Assembly: GCF_016595505.1 (NCBI RefSeq)
Contig: NZ_JAENIL010000024.1
Coordinates: 48,086 to 112,085 of the forward strand
From: Pelagicoccus mobilis
GTDB lineage: Bacteria; Verrucomicrobiota; Verrucomicrobiia; Opitutales; Opitutaceae
DNA: 64,000 bases
Direction: 5' to 3'
Shown: one piece after another, positions 36,526-44,711 of the stretch
Numbering within the stretch: the first letter of the stretch is position 1
How the letters are laid out: each line of letters opens with the position of its first letter
The notes under the pieces: model-generated
Told to the model about the DNA's origin: nothing
Databases searched by the model: none
What the model saw: only the letters and a program-made list of their open reading frames with translations
Program-made: the position numbers and the translations under genes

Positions 36526-37389
36526 TTAGCTGCATTGGAAGATCATCCAGACTTTGGAGAAATCCTTAGATCGTGCGTCGGATTCTCGTATCCAAAAATA
36601 CAACATGCCGACGTCGCCCCACATCCACTCGGTATCGTCATCGGTATCGAGTTGAAGAAGTAGTTTCCACCCGTGGGCGTTCTTCTTGAGCTCACTTGCT
36701 CGTGGATCGTTGTACCCAGTTGCGTCTCCTAGGTAGAGCCCGTTGGAGGCGAGTTGGCACTCGACGTCCATTTCCGCGTTTTGCGCAGGTGAGCAGTAGC
36801 CGAACATCTGGTGGCGAGGCTGGTTTTCGTAGAGGGCGGCCCGCTTGTTTTCGTATGCATCCCACTCCTCGTCATCTCCTTGCGGATAGTTCGGGAGGAG
36901 TTGGGCGTCTGGCAGCGTTTCGATAAGCTTCGGTGCTATCGCTTTTGCTTTATAGATGTACTCTTCTTCCATCCCCGCTGGGGCTGGACGTTCAGTGAAT
37001 GTTTCAATCGCCGCTTCCGTGTAGAGGACTCGCCAACCTCCTAGGTCCTTGGGATCGAATCCCCAGACGCCTTGCTCCTGGTCGTAGAAAAAGTAGAGGT
37101 AGCCCGAGCTAGGAAGGAAGGACGCCTGCGTTTGATTAATTTCGCTCAAGTCTATCTGTGCAAGGAACGATTGGGGCTTTTCCTCCCACGTAGGCCACTC
37201 TAGATCGGGAGGCATGAGCGGAAGGCCACCTAGCTTCGTAAAACGACTATTGCTCGTCTGACTTAGGAAAACAGCAGGCTTTGCGCGCAAATGTGAAGCC
37301 TGTTGAGGAGCATTCATTGCTGTTTCGTCTGTTAAGGATTCGCTCGCTTGGGACGCTTTATTTCCGAGAAGTCGTTTGAGCCAGTTCAT
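36526..37389 (-). CDS. DUF1963 (YwqG-like) protein
   Basis: 287 aa. The F-T-K-L-G-G-L-P-L-M-P-P and W-P-T-W segments, then S-F-L-A-Q-I-D-L-S and G-Y-L-Y-F-F-Y-D, are the recognisable core of DUF1963. A late G-W-K-L-L-L-Q-L-D-T-D motif and a C-terminal F-W-I segment complete the fold. The family is widespread, cytosolic and of unknown function; some members accompany toxin-immunity loci, so an immunity-like role is possible but unproven. It starts 12 nt after the PDDEXK_4 gene ends and stops 8 nt before the lipoprotein gene starts. Confidence 0.85.
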   Translation of the reverse strand: MNWLKRLLGNKASQASESLTDETAMNAPQQASHLRAKPAVFLSQTSNSRFTKLGGLPLMPPDLEWPTWEEKPQSFLAQIDLSEINQTQASFLPSSGYLYFFYDQEQGVWGFDPKDLGGWRVLYTEAAIETFTERPAPAGMEEEYIYKAKAIAPKLIETLPDAQLLPNYPQGDDEEWDAYENKRAALYENQPRHQMFGYCSPAQNAEMDVECQLASNGLYLGDATGYNDPRASELKKNAHGWKLLLQLDTDDDTEWMWGDVGMLYFWIRESDARSKDFSKVWMIFQCS

Positions 37390-37401
37390 TCTAGTCTACT
37401 C

Positions 37402-38640
37402 CTATACCGCCGATCCCACTTCCAGTGTCTTCATTTCTTCGGCTAGGATTGAGATCACTTCCTTCATGCCTTTGTCTACCAAAGCGTCTTTGATCCATTT
37501 GTAGATTCGCTCGACGGCATCTTGAGTTGATTCGAGAGATTCCTCGGACAGCTTCAACCGCTTTGTGTGAACGTGAAGTGTAACCCATCTCTTGGGCATT
37601 ACCTTTTTGCGTCTACCAGGATTGAATGGAGGCTTTGCAGTCTTTTCCCAAATTGGTTCGACCCAAGACTTGGGGGCATCGCCAGCAATCACCAATAGGT
37701 AAGGTGATTTACCTCTTAGGTTGATCTCAAAAAGTACTGTTCTTTCGCAATTACCCCATGCGGTCCCGTTCGTGTTCTGCGGTACATCCCAAGAGCTAGG
37801 CACAAACCTCAAATAGCTCCTAGATGATGCAGTTGGGATTATTCCAAGCTCGCTAGCGTTCTCTCGCAGAAGTCTTTGCAGCTCGTCGGATACGAGTTTC
37901 AGATTGTCCGGGCGGTGTTCGAAGATGACGTCGAGGGCGCGTTTGTGTTGCTGGTAAATCTTTTGGGCGATGCGGGCGACTTCGGAATCGTTCATGAATT
38001 TTTCTTCGAGGAGAGTAAGGTAGTTGCGGATGAGCATTGCGGGCTCTTCACCGATTGAGGAACCCTTCGACTTTATGGCTTCGGACAGTGCTCGATGCAC
38101 CTGGTCGTATGAAGAGGGCAGATACGCGCTGTCTTCTGGCGTTTCGGGGTCTTTGGTCAGAAACAGATAGAGCTTTTGCGATGCCCTGGGAAAATGCTTC
38201 TCGACGATCTCCCGATAGCGAGTGAGTTGGTTAGAGTGCTGGGTAGACTTAACCTTGTTCTCGATGGCGACGACCCATTGCTCACCACTCGCATGTTCTA
38301 GAACGAGCAGTAGGTCGATATGGAACCATTCACGCCTCACCTCCACATTTAGAAGCGTCCAGGAATCAACATCGATAGGGGAGAGGCTGCTCATCCCGAA
38401 CTCAGGAAGCTCGTGGAGAGTCCGCATGAGCCATTTCTTTAGAAAGAGATCATCGAGCCCGTGCGATTCGCTAGGATCGAGTAGCCACGCCAGCATATTC
38501 GAATGGCGAATCTCTCCGTATTCGAATTTCAATACTTGAAAAACGTTAAACCCACCAAGCTTCTCCTCAAGTTGGGCGAGTTCCGGACAATTGACGACGA
38601 GGTCGTTAATCGCGGCGTAATCAGATTCTGCGGTATCCAT
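37402..38640 (-). CDS. PD-(D/E)XK nuclease superfamily protein (PDDEXK_4)
   Basis: 412 aa. The nuclease core is in the first 200 residues: I-D-L-L-L-V-L near residue 110 supplies the acidic D, and W-V-V-A-I-E-N-K-V-K supplies the E-x-K, followed by Q-L-T-R-Y. The early R-H-S-N-M-L-A-W-L-L-D-P motif is typical of PDDEXK_4 (PF14281). The C-terminal half (residues 215-412) looks like a separate domain. Its start abuts the GIY-YIG stop with no gap, so the two are almost certainly co-translated. Function is presumably DNA cleavage in defence; the target is unknown. Confidence 0.85.
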   Translation of the reverse strand: MDTAESDYAAINDLVVNCPELAQLEEKLGGFNVFQVLKFEYGEIRHSNMLAWLLDPSESHGLDDLFLKKWLMRTLHELPEFGMSSLSPIDVDSWTLLNVEVRREWFHIDLLLVLEHASGEQWVVAIENKVKSTQHSNQLTRYREIVEKHFPRASQKLYLFLTKDPETPEDSAYLPSSYDQVHRALSEAIKSKGSSIGEEPAMLIRNYLTLLEEKFMNDSEVARIAQKIYQQHKRALDVIFEHRPDNLKLVSDELQRLLRENASELGIIPTASSRSYLRFVPSSWDVPQNTNGTAWGNCERTVLFEINLRGKSPYLLVIAGDAPKSWVEPIWEKTAKPPFNPGRRKKVMPKRWVTLHVHTKRLKLSEESLESTQDAVERIYKWIKDALVDKGMKEVISILAEEMKTLEVGSAV

Positions 38641-39507
38641 TTATTGAGATGGTTGGCGCTTCACTTGGTCGAGAGTTCGGCCGGATTTATCTTTCCAGTC
38701 GGCCCAGCCGTTGGAGTGGCGGGCGAGGGTAACGGCGGCGGCGCCGCTGGGTGAATTGAAGTTGAAGTCTTCCTGGTACTCGTACGATTCGCCAGCTTCG
38801 GCGAGTATTCCTTCTTCGACCATGCGGTCCCGTTTTTTGGCGAAGGGGGAGGCGGCGGCGCTAGGTGTGAATTCGGCTCGGGCCAGAGAGCCTTTGAGCA
38901 CGATAAAACCGTCGGAAGTAAAAAGGCCAGTTGCTTTCACTGCGGGGCCCTCAAGGTACCATAGCTCTTTTTCTTCTTCTGGGACTCCGGCACTTTGTTT
39001 TTCGACGAGGGGTTTGAAGATGGGATAGCCGAGGCTTTCGAGGAGGAGAGAACCGGTTTCAAAGATCTCTTGGAGATCGGCCTTCATGGGCTCGGTGGCG
39101 AAGGGTTCGCTGCCGGCGTTGCCGTTGTCGAGGCGGTAGCGGTTGGCTTCGGTCGCTTGTGCGATGGAGTGCCACTCCAGCCACTTAATATGGGCTTGGG
39201 TGAAAGAGTGTGTCCGTGAAATCAATACGACTGCGGTAGTCCAAAAGTCCTTCTTTGCATCGTGGGATTTGAGACGAGCTTTGAGGTCCTCTGTCTGGCC
39301 GATGTAAGCGATTTGCTTGGAGTCGCTGTCATCACCTCCAAAGAGGAAGTAAGTGGCTATGTGGTCGGCCTCAGAGCGAGTGAAGAAGTGTTCTAGCTTT
39401 GTTCGCGGTATAGCGATTGCCTGAACGATTCGCGTAGTGAGTTCGGCGATACGGATGCCGGAAGGGGTTCCTTCGGGGAGGTAGATTTGGAGAGTTTTGC
39501 CGGTCAT
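38641..39507 (-). CDS. GIY-YIG nuclease with C-terminal DUF4357
   Basis: 288 aa. The GIY-YIG catalytic module is N-terminal: I-A-T-Y-F-L-F-G-G then I-A-Y-I-G-Q-T-E-D-L-K-A-R-L near residue 70, and the E of the W-L-E-W-H segment. The C-terminal half matches DUF4357, with the segments A-E-F-T-P-S-A-A and F-N-S-P-S-G-A-A-A-V-T, and the ending G-W-A-D-W-K-D-K-S-G-R-T-L. Proteins of this architecture are common beside type I restriction loci. The first Tyr lies in a Y-F-L-F rather than a strict G-I-Y context. It starts 17 nt after the HEPN-like gene and ends flush against the next start. Confidence 0.85.
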   Translation of the reverse strand: MTGKTLQIYLPEGTPSGIRIAELTTRIVQAIAIPRTKLEHFFTRSEADHIATYFLFGGDDSDSKQIAYIGQTEDLKARLKSHDAKKDFWTTAVVLISRTHSFTQAHIKWLEWHSIAQATEANRYRLDNGNAGSEPFATEPMKADLQEIFETGSLLLESLGYPIFKPLVEKQSAGVPEEEKELWYLEGPAVKATGLFTSDGFIVLKGSLARAEFTPSAAASPFAKKRDRMVEEGILAEAGESYEYQEDFNFNSPSGAAAVTLARHSNGWADWKDKSGRTLDQVKRQPSQ

Positions 39508-39524
39508 GAGTTGGAGGCTGCGGC

Positions 39525-40247
39525 TTAGGAGTAGATCTTGTTTAGGATGGTTTGGGTGATTTCGAAGATGATCGTTCCTGGTGGCATAATCGAAGATGTG
39601 CCGTGGGAGTGGGTATTGCGGGATCTGGGAAGCGACTTTGTGAGAGGGCCGAAATAGTCGTAATCTTTGTCTTGTCCTTCGATGGTGAAGTCATCGTCAT
39701 CGAAAACGATGGAATCGACCTCTTCGTTTAGGAGCTTTTCCGTGTGCATTCGATTGCGACGTGCTTTGGCGTTCATCTTTACTCGGTGCCACCACAGTTC
39801 GAAATCCTCGTTAACAACAAGCTTCTCGTCGTGTACGTAGCGGAGGAGGGGAGCCAAGGTTAGGTCTCCGAATCGATTGCGATAGTTAGCTTGTTTCTTG
39901 GTTTTATCGTAGGTGGGAATCAGTGGATCGAGCTTTTCGCGTAATCCCATCTCCAAGGTCGAAAGGGCTTGTCGTTCCGCGACTGGATAAAAGCGATAGA
40001 CGAACCAGGCGTAGAGGTAGAGATTCTTGGCGGTTTCAAATTGGACTTGGACTTTTTCCGGGACAGTGTCGATTAGTTTGAATTGATCGATAATTTGGAT
40101 ACGTTTACCGAGGAGCTTTTGATTCTCAGCACTCAAGCAGTTTTGATCGGAAATTCCTCTTTTAAAACCTTCTTCACGTGGATCCGGGAATGCAAACGAT
40201 TCGAGAGTTCGCAGTTTTTCTGCTGGGTTTAGTCCGCTTTTCTTCAT
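39525..40247 (-). CDS. HEPN-like hypothetical protein (candidate RNase toxin)
   Basis: 240 aa, no confident family match. The sequence is helical, with N-L-Y-L-Y-A-W-F-V-Y-R-F-Y-P-V-A-E-R-Q-A followed by L-E-M-G-L-R-E-K-L, and near the C-terminus R-S-R-N-T-H-S-H-G (R210, N211, H215). An R-x4-6-H motif with N after the R, in a late helix followed by G, is the signature of HEPN ribonucleases found in many abortive-infection toxins. The start overlaps the HNH nuclease stop by 4 nt (ATGA), so its synthesis is likely coupled to the AAA-HNH pair. HEPN assignment is by motif and context only. Confidence 0.6.
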   Translation of the reverse strand: MKKSGLNPAEKLRTLESFAFPDPREEGFKRGISDQNCLSAENQKLLGKRIQIIDQFKLIDTVPEKVQVQFETAKNLYLYAWFVYRFYPVAERQALSTLEMGLREKLDPLIPTYDKTKKQANYRNRFGDLTLAPLLRYVHDEKLVVNEDFELWWHRVKMNAKARRNRMHTEKLLNEEVDSIVFDDDDFTIEGQDKDYDYFGPLTKSLPRSRNTHSHGTSSIMPPGTIIFEITQTILNKIYS

Positions 40248-41356
40248 TCTCGAATTGGGATCCTGTTGGGAGGTAAAGAGTATCGGATAGCGTTTGTAAT
40301 AAATTCAATTAGTCGCTCATTGCCTGTGTTGCAATGATGCAGAATCATGGCTATGACTAAGGCTCTAAACCTTTCTCTACCAGCTCGATTAGAGTCACGC
40401 TCATCAGTGTAGTACTGCTCGAGTTTTGTGAGAAGGGAGTCACGCGTTATCTCCTCTTCTGGAATACGTTTTCGGCACCATAGAGCGAACTCTTTCAACC
40501 ATTTCATGTAGTGTGGCTGGAGGTCGTTCTCAATCCATCTCTCGCAGATATTAAATAAGCGATCCCAGGTTTCGCATTTTGGCGATTGGGGTTCGAAGGA
40601 TATTCGCCAATCGGGTGTTTGACTCTCAGCGTCTTCAAAGGGCTCTGATTCAATTAGTGAAATAGAAATTGGCTCGCTCTGATAAGGATCGAAAACTTGC
40701 GATCGATTTCCACCTTCATCGTGAAGAGTATCCTGATCGTGCTTGATTCCGTTGCACTTCTTTCCCGAGGGAACTAAATTTCTTAGGTTCGTGGCAGCAA
40801 ATGGGTATTTGCTTTTTGGGAGGTAATGGTCGAGATCCTCTGCTACCTTCTTAAGCTTTGGCCTAATTTTCGGAGAGCTCCCAACGGGGGCATCAAATGG
40901 TTCGATTCCGCAAAATGGGCAATCTTTGTCTGCCAGGTCGTCGTAAATCCTGCAGTAGTGACGGTCTCTAATGCCGAGTTCCTTGACGAACTTAAAGCCG
41001 CAATCGAATAGTTCTTTGATAGGGCCTTGGATCGATTCAGGGAGGTCTTCTATTGTTTCGCAATTTGAAGTACCAGCAAGTAGGGATTCTATTTCGTTCT
41101 GCTGTTGTAAGCAGTTTTGGATACGATCGCGATCCGGATTATCTAACTTCGCTACTTCTTCGATGTAGGTCTTTAGTGAACTTCGTAGGGACCTTTTGAG
41201 CTTGAGTGAATCTCGGTGTGCTTCTGGCAAGCAATCTGGCCATTTTGTTGGTTCGTTTCCACTGTTTAGTTTAGTATGCACATCGGTCAGTAGCGAAACG
41301 AGGGTAACGTGTATCCAGTTTTCTTCGGTGGCTGCGATTGGGTAAGCGAACAGCAT
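40244..41356 (-). CDS. HNH nuclease, Septu PtuB-like
   Basis: 370 aa. The central zinc-finger HNH module reads C-P-F-C-G near residue 148, then D-L-D-H-Y-L-P-K-S-K-Y-P and N-L-V-P-S-G-K-K-C-N-G-I-K-H-D: a CxxC pair, a catalytic D-H and a C-N-x-x-K end. This layout matches PtuB-type HNH nucleases of Septu systems. N-terminal (1-120) and C-terminal (230-370) helical regions flank it, making it longer than a minimal PtuB. It lies 8 nt after the AAA ATPase gene and overlaps the HEPN-like gene by 4 nt. A DNA-degrading effector controlled by the ATPase is inferred. Confidence 0.8.
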   Translation of the reverse strand: MLFAYPIAATEENWIHVTLVSLLTDVHTKLNSGNEPTKWPDCLPEAHRDSLKLKRSLRSSLKTYIEEVAKLDNPDRDRIQNCLQQQNEIESLLAGTSNCETIEDLPESIQGPIKELFDCGFKFVKELGIRDRHYCRIYDDLADKDCPFCGIEPFDAPVGSSPKIRPKLKKVAEDLDHYLPKSKYPFAATNLRNLVPSGKKCNGIKHDQDTLHDEGGNRSQVFDPYQSEPISISLIESEPFEDAESQTPDWRISFEPQSPKCETWDRLFNICERWIENDLQPHYMKWLKEFALWCRKRIPEEEITRDSLLTKLEQYYTDERDSNRAGRERFRALVIAMILHHCNTGNERLIEFITNAIRYSLPPNRIPIRE

Positions 41357-41364
41357 CTTCGAAT

Positions 41365-42984
41365 CTAATCTTTGTTGCTTAACTGACGGAGACGGTCTGC
41401 TAAGAAAGCCTTTTCTACTGAATATCCCAATCGATCCATGGCTGAACGAATCTCGTCAGGGTCCGTGCTCTTCCTTAGCCGTTCTATCTCATCTTGGGGT
41501 TCTCGTGAGATGGGAGGGCGAATGTCAAAGCACTCGTCGAGTATGGAATCGAAAGTTGTGCCAAAGGTCTCATAACGCGGAGTGCGAACTTCAACTTCTC
41601 CGCTCTTTTCGTCTTTGCTGAAAATCAGAACTTGCTCTTTCTTGAGGTCTGAAGGGACGAAGGGAGCGTGAGTAGTTAGGAGGGCATCTTGTTTAGATGC
41701 CTCGGAATCTTTGCGTCGAGTGCCGTTCGGGGTTGGCAGATCCAGTATCCGCGAAACGAATTCAACTCTCCATTTGGGATTGAAGTGTGATTCTGGTTCA
41801 TCGAGCAAAAACAATACGTTTGGAGACGAAACCATGCTAAATGTGCCCAAGAGCTGTGCAAGTTGATGTTCCCCATCGGAGAGTGAAACATAATCAACTG
41901 TTTCAGCGCTTCCGTTTTTTCTGAAACTTACGCGCTCAAACCGAAATACCTTATCCTCATCTTGTGGCTCTGGAAGCCGTGCGGCGAATCGTCTAGCTTC
42001 TATCTGCTTTTTGAACCTCACTCTTGCCTTTTTGGGGATAGCAAGGTCGTTAAGCATCGCTAGTTTGTGCAACGACACATACAGCTCCAATGAGGTTTTC
42101 CAAAATTCGCTGAATGCCTTCGACATCTCGTCATCTACGAAGAAATCGAAAGTGTAACATTCATCTTTCTCGTCGTAATTTTGACAGGTCGAGCACTCTC
42201 CTAATCTCTCAATTATCTCCTCAAGTTCGTCAGTTAGTTGAATACCTTTTCTACTGCTGCCGGACTTTTTGATTTTAGGTACAGCGGTGTGCGCTAGCTG
42301 GATGATACATCGAAACGTGTGAAGGGTTGAGACTCCGCTATGTTCGAGTATCTTTCGTTTACGTGAAGAGGAGGCAAGTAGCAGGTTCGCGGCGAGAACC
42401 TCAAGATTCGTACCATAGTCTATGAGCATCAACCTCGTGTCTGGAAGATCTGTAGTTTCCTTCGTCGCGATCAGTGCTTGAGTACCCACCTCTTCAGCAT
42501 AACCGCTTCTGCTATGTAGGAATGGGAGACTTAAGGTTTCGTTGTCGCCAGAAGTGTACCCAACAACCTTAGTGGGGAGCAATTCTTTAGCTTTAGGGGA
42601 CTCGATATCAATTGGTTTCCATGTTCCATCGCTCTGAAGTACGGCAATAATAAGCGTGGCTTTTTTTTTGTTTTTTGAGGTCCTAGAAACTTTAACGTGA
42701 TCTGCTGGTTCTTCTTTGTTTTTATGTATTAAATATTCTATGACGAATTGGAGGCTAGGATTACTTTCCTCGCGTTCTTCTGCAGGCGATATCGTGTGGA
42801 AGATGGATTGAAAAATCTCTGCTACGATCTGGAGAAACTGGGATTTTCCAGCTCCGTTCGGCCCAATGAGGCAAAGAGGGGTAAACTCCGAGGTTTTTGA
42901 TGGGGTTCGAACTTGTACATCAAGGCCGTCAAGGAGGCCTCCGCAGGTATCTGCGTTAATGATGTTTACTCGAAGAAGTCTCAT
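41365..42984 (-). CDS. ABC-type AAA ATPase, Septu PtuA-like / restriction-associated
   Basis: 539 aa. Walker A is G-P-N-G-A-G-K-S (residues 41-48), the ABC signature is L-S-D-G-E-H-Q, Walker B is V-L-F-L-L-D-E-P-E-S, and the H-loop is T-T-H-A-P-F. A long helical insertion sits between them. There is no TOPRIM domain, so it is not GajA/OLD-like. It resembles PtuA and the restriction system-associated AAA ATPases found inside type I loci. The ATG overlaps the hsdS stop by one base (TAATG). A run of nine A residues in the coding strand (42661-42669) encodes Lys-Lys-Lys near residue 106 and could slip. It probably senses phage and gates the neighbouring HNH nuclease. Confidence 0.82.
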   Translation of the reverse strand: MRLLRVNIINADTCGGLLDGLDVQVRTPSKTSEFTPLCLIGPNGAGKSQFLQIVAEIFQSIFHTISPAEEREESNPSLQFVIEYLIHKNKEEPADHVKVSRTSKNKKKATLIIAVLQSDGTWKPIDIESPKAKELLPTKVVGYTSGDNETLSLPFLHSRSGYAEEVGTQALIATKETTDLPDTRLMLIDYGTNLEVLAANLLLASSSRKRKILEHSGVSTLHTFRCIIQLAHTAVPKIKKSGSSRKGIQLTDELEEIIERLGECSTCQNYDEKDECYTFDFFVDDEMSKAFSEFWKTSLELYVSLHKLAMLNDLAIPKKARVRFKKQIEARRFAARLPEPQDEDKVFRFERVSFRKNGSAETVDYVSLSDGEHQLAQLLGTFSMVSSPNVLFLLDEPESHFNPKWRVEFVSRILDLPTPNGTRRKDSEASKQDALLTTHAPFVPSDLKKEQVLIFSKDEKSGEVEVRTPRYETFGTTFDSILDECFDIRPPISREPQDEIERLRKSTDPDEIRSAMDRLGYSVEKAFLADRLRQLSNKD

Positions 42985-44711
42985 TATGCTGTGCGTTCGA
43001 ATCGCATAGTCTTTTGTTCTTTGTCGAAAACCTGCTTAACGACAGGATTCGATTCAGAAAGTAGTTGGATTACCATCGACGAAATGTCGTCGTAGTTGCC
43101 GGGCAAAACGTTTCTCAAATCCGAAAAATCGAACGATTTGTCTGGGAGTGATTCGATCTTAGCTTTGATGAGTTCAGGAGTGAGCTTTTGCATTCGAGTT
43201 GTTTTCGCGGTTCGTTTCGTGGTTCGCTTTTTCTTAGGGGCTTTCGCTCGTTGTTCTTCGATTCTTTCGAGTAGCTTAATTGCGGGTTCGTCGTCTGGGT
43301 CTTGTGGGACAAGATCACCGCGGAATGCTCTTTCTAGTATTGATTCCTTGGTTTTGTTTAAATCGAGAACGGATTCTGCCTGGTACGTTTCCAGTGTCTC
43401 AATTCTGTCAATAAGTGTGGAGACTGTTTTCGCTATTTGTATTTGTTCTTCCTTGGGAGGGAAAGGCACACGTACCTTGCGTAGGTCCACAAGATGAATG
43501 TGCTGGAGGCCCGAGCCCGTTGCTTTCATTTCGCTTTGGCTGAACCGACTGTTTAATGCCCATTCTAGGTACGGTCCGAGGAAACGCGAAATCGGTTTGA
43601 TTAGTGCAACTGAAACAAAAATTGAGAATTCGATGTCGGTTTCAATCCTTCTGATTACGCCAAGAGTTCCGTCCTTGCTGACCAGAATGTCGTCTCTTTC
43701 TGGTTTCGTTCTTTTTGAGAACTCCACGTGATCTTCATGTGTGACATAGTTTAGATTCTCGAAACTAATCCCCTTGCCGGCTGTTAGGTTTTTCACTGTT
43801 ACGAAGGGAATTCCTTCGGAAACATACTTCGGTTTTTTGTGCACACCGTCGGTTATGGCGGTGGAGATTTGCTCTAGAGTAACCCAGGTCCAATTGGGCG
43901 GTATCGATTGTTCTGCCGGAATTTCTGCTTGATTGGGTTCCTTGTATCTTTCTTTCCAGTTTTTTGGGGGCGTTTTGTCTTTGGCTTGGTATTTGGCAAG
44001 TTCGGCTTCTTCCCATTTTTGGCGGCGTTCTTGGCGGAGGCGGGAGAGGAGTTCGCTGGCGGGTTCGACGTCTGGGTTTTGCTGGCGCCACTTCTTGGTG
44101 AGGTCGCCTCGGAAGGCGGCGGCTAGGACGCTTTGCCTGTATTGGTCGAGCAATGACGGTACTTCGTCCAAAGCTTCGCGGGCGGTGTTGATTCGCTCTT
44201 CGCACGCTTCCAGCTTTTTGACGATTCGTTTTTGCTCGTTGGCGGGTGGAAGTCCGACTTTATACGCTTTTAGTTTATCGAACTCTACGCTCGCAACTGT
44301 TGTGCCTGTCTTTCTGCACGTGTTCAGTATATCCTGAGCTCGAGCTCTCAGTAGATCGCGAATGAAGACTGGCAGTATTGCAGGATTTGGAATCAAGGCC
44401 TTGAGGTCTTGATTCAGAGAAACCTCTTTGCGTGCTATCGCGACTGGGAATGAGTGGGCTAGGATACCACTTCGGTTAACAACGAGGATACTGTCTTCAG
44501 GAACAAGATTTGTAGTAGAGTTTTCTACTGCTTCTCGTGAAATGTGATCTAGCGTATCGAAAATCTCGATAGCCTTCATGTCCTTAGGAGAAACCCAAGG
44601 GATGTTTCCAATCCAAAAAGATCGGTTTCCTTTGCTTGGGGTTCCTCCGCCTTTCCAAACTCCGAGATTGTCTAGTTCGGCTTCAACCCAACCCTTTGGC
44701 AACTCGCTCAT
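42984..44711 (-). CDS. hsdS: Type I restriction-modification specificity subunit
   Basis: 575 aa. Two target recognition domains are visible. The first begins L-P-K-G-W-V-E-A-E-L-D-N-L-G and the second begins I-P-P-N-W-T-W-V-T-L-E-Q-I-S. Each ends in a conserved helix after P-P-x-x-E-Q-x-x-I (near residues 165 and 420), as in HsdS proteins that read a bipartite DNA site. After TRD2 there is an extra tail: a basic linker rich in K and R near residue 495, then about 70 residues ending R-F-E-R-T-A. This tail is not part of a minimal HsdS. The start overlaps the hsdM stop by 4 nt and the stop overlaps the AAA gene. Confidence 0.9.
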   Translation of the reverse strand: MSELPKGWVEAELDNLGVWKGGGTPSKGNRSFWIGNIPWVSPKDMKAIEIFDTLDHISREAVENSTTNLVPEDSILVVNRSGILAHSFPVAIARKEVSLNQDLKALIPNPAILPVFIRDLLRARAQDILNTCRKTGTTVASVEFDKLKAYKVGLPPANEQKRIVKKLEACEERINTAREALDEVPSLLDQYRQSVLAAAFRGDLTKKWRQQNPDVEPASELLSRLRQERRQKWEEAELAKYQAKDKTPPKNWKERYKEPNQAEIPAEQSIPPNWTWVTLEQISTAITDGVHKKPKYVSEGIPFVTVKNLTAGKGISFENLNYVTHEDHVEFSKRTKPERDDILVSKDGTLGVIRRIETDIEFSIFVSVALIKPISRFLGPYLEWALNSRFSQSEMKATGSGLQHIHLVDLRKVRVPFPPKEEQIQIAKTVSTLIDRIETLETYQAESVLDLNKTKESILERAFRGDLVPQDPDDEPAIKLLERIEEQRAKAPKKKRTTKRTAKTTRMQKLTPELIKAKIESLPDKSFDFSDLRNVLPGNYDDISSMVIQLLSESNPVVKQVFDKEQKTMRFERTA

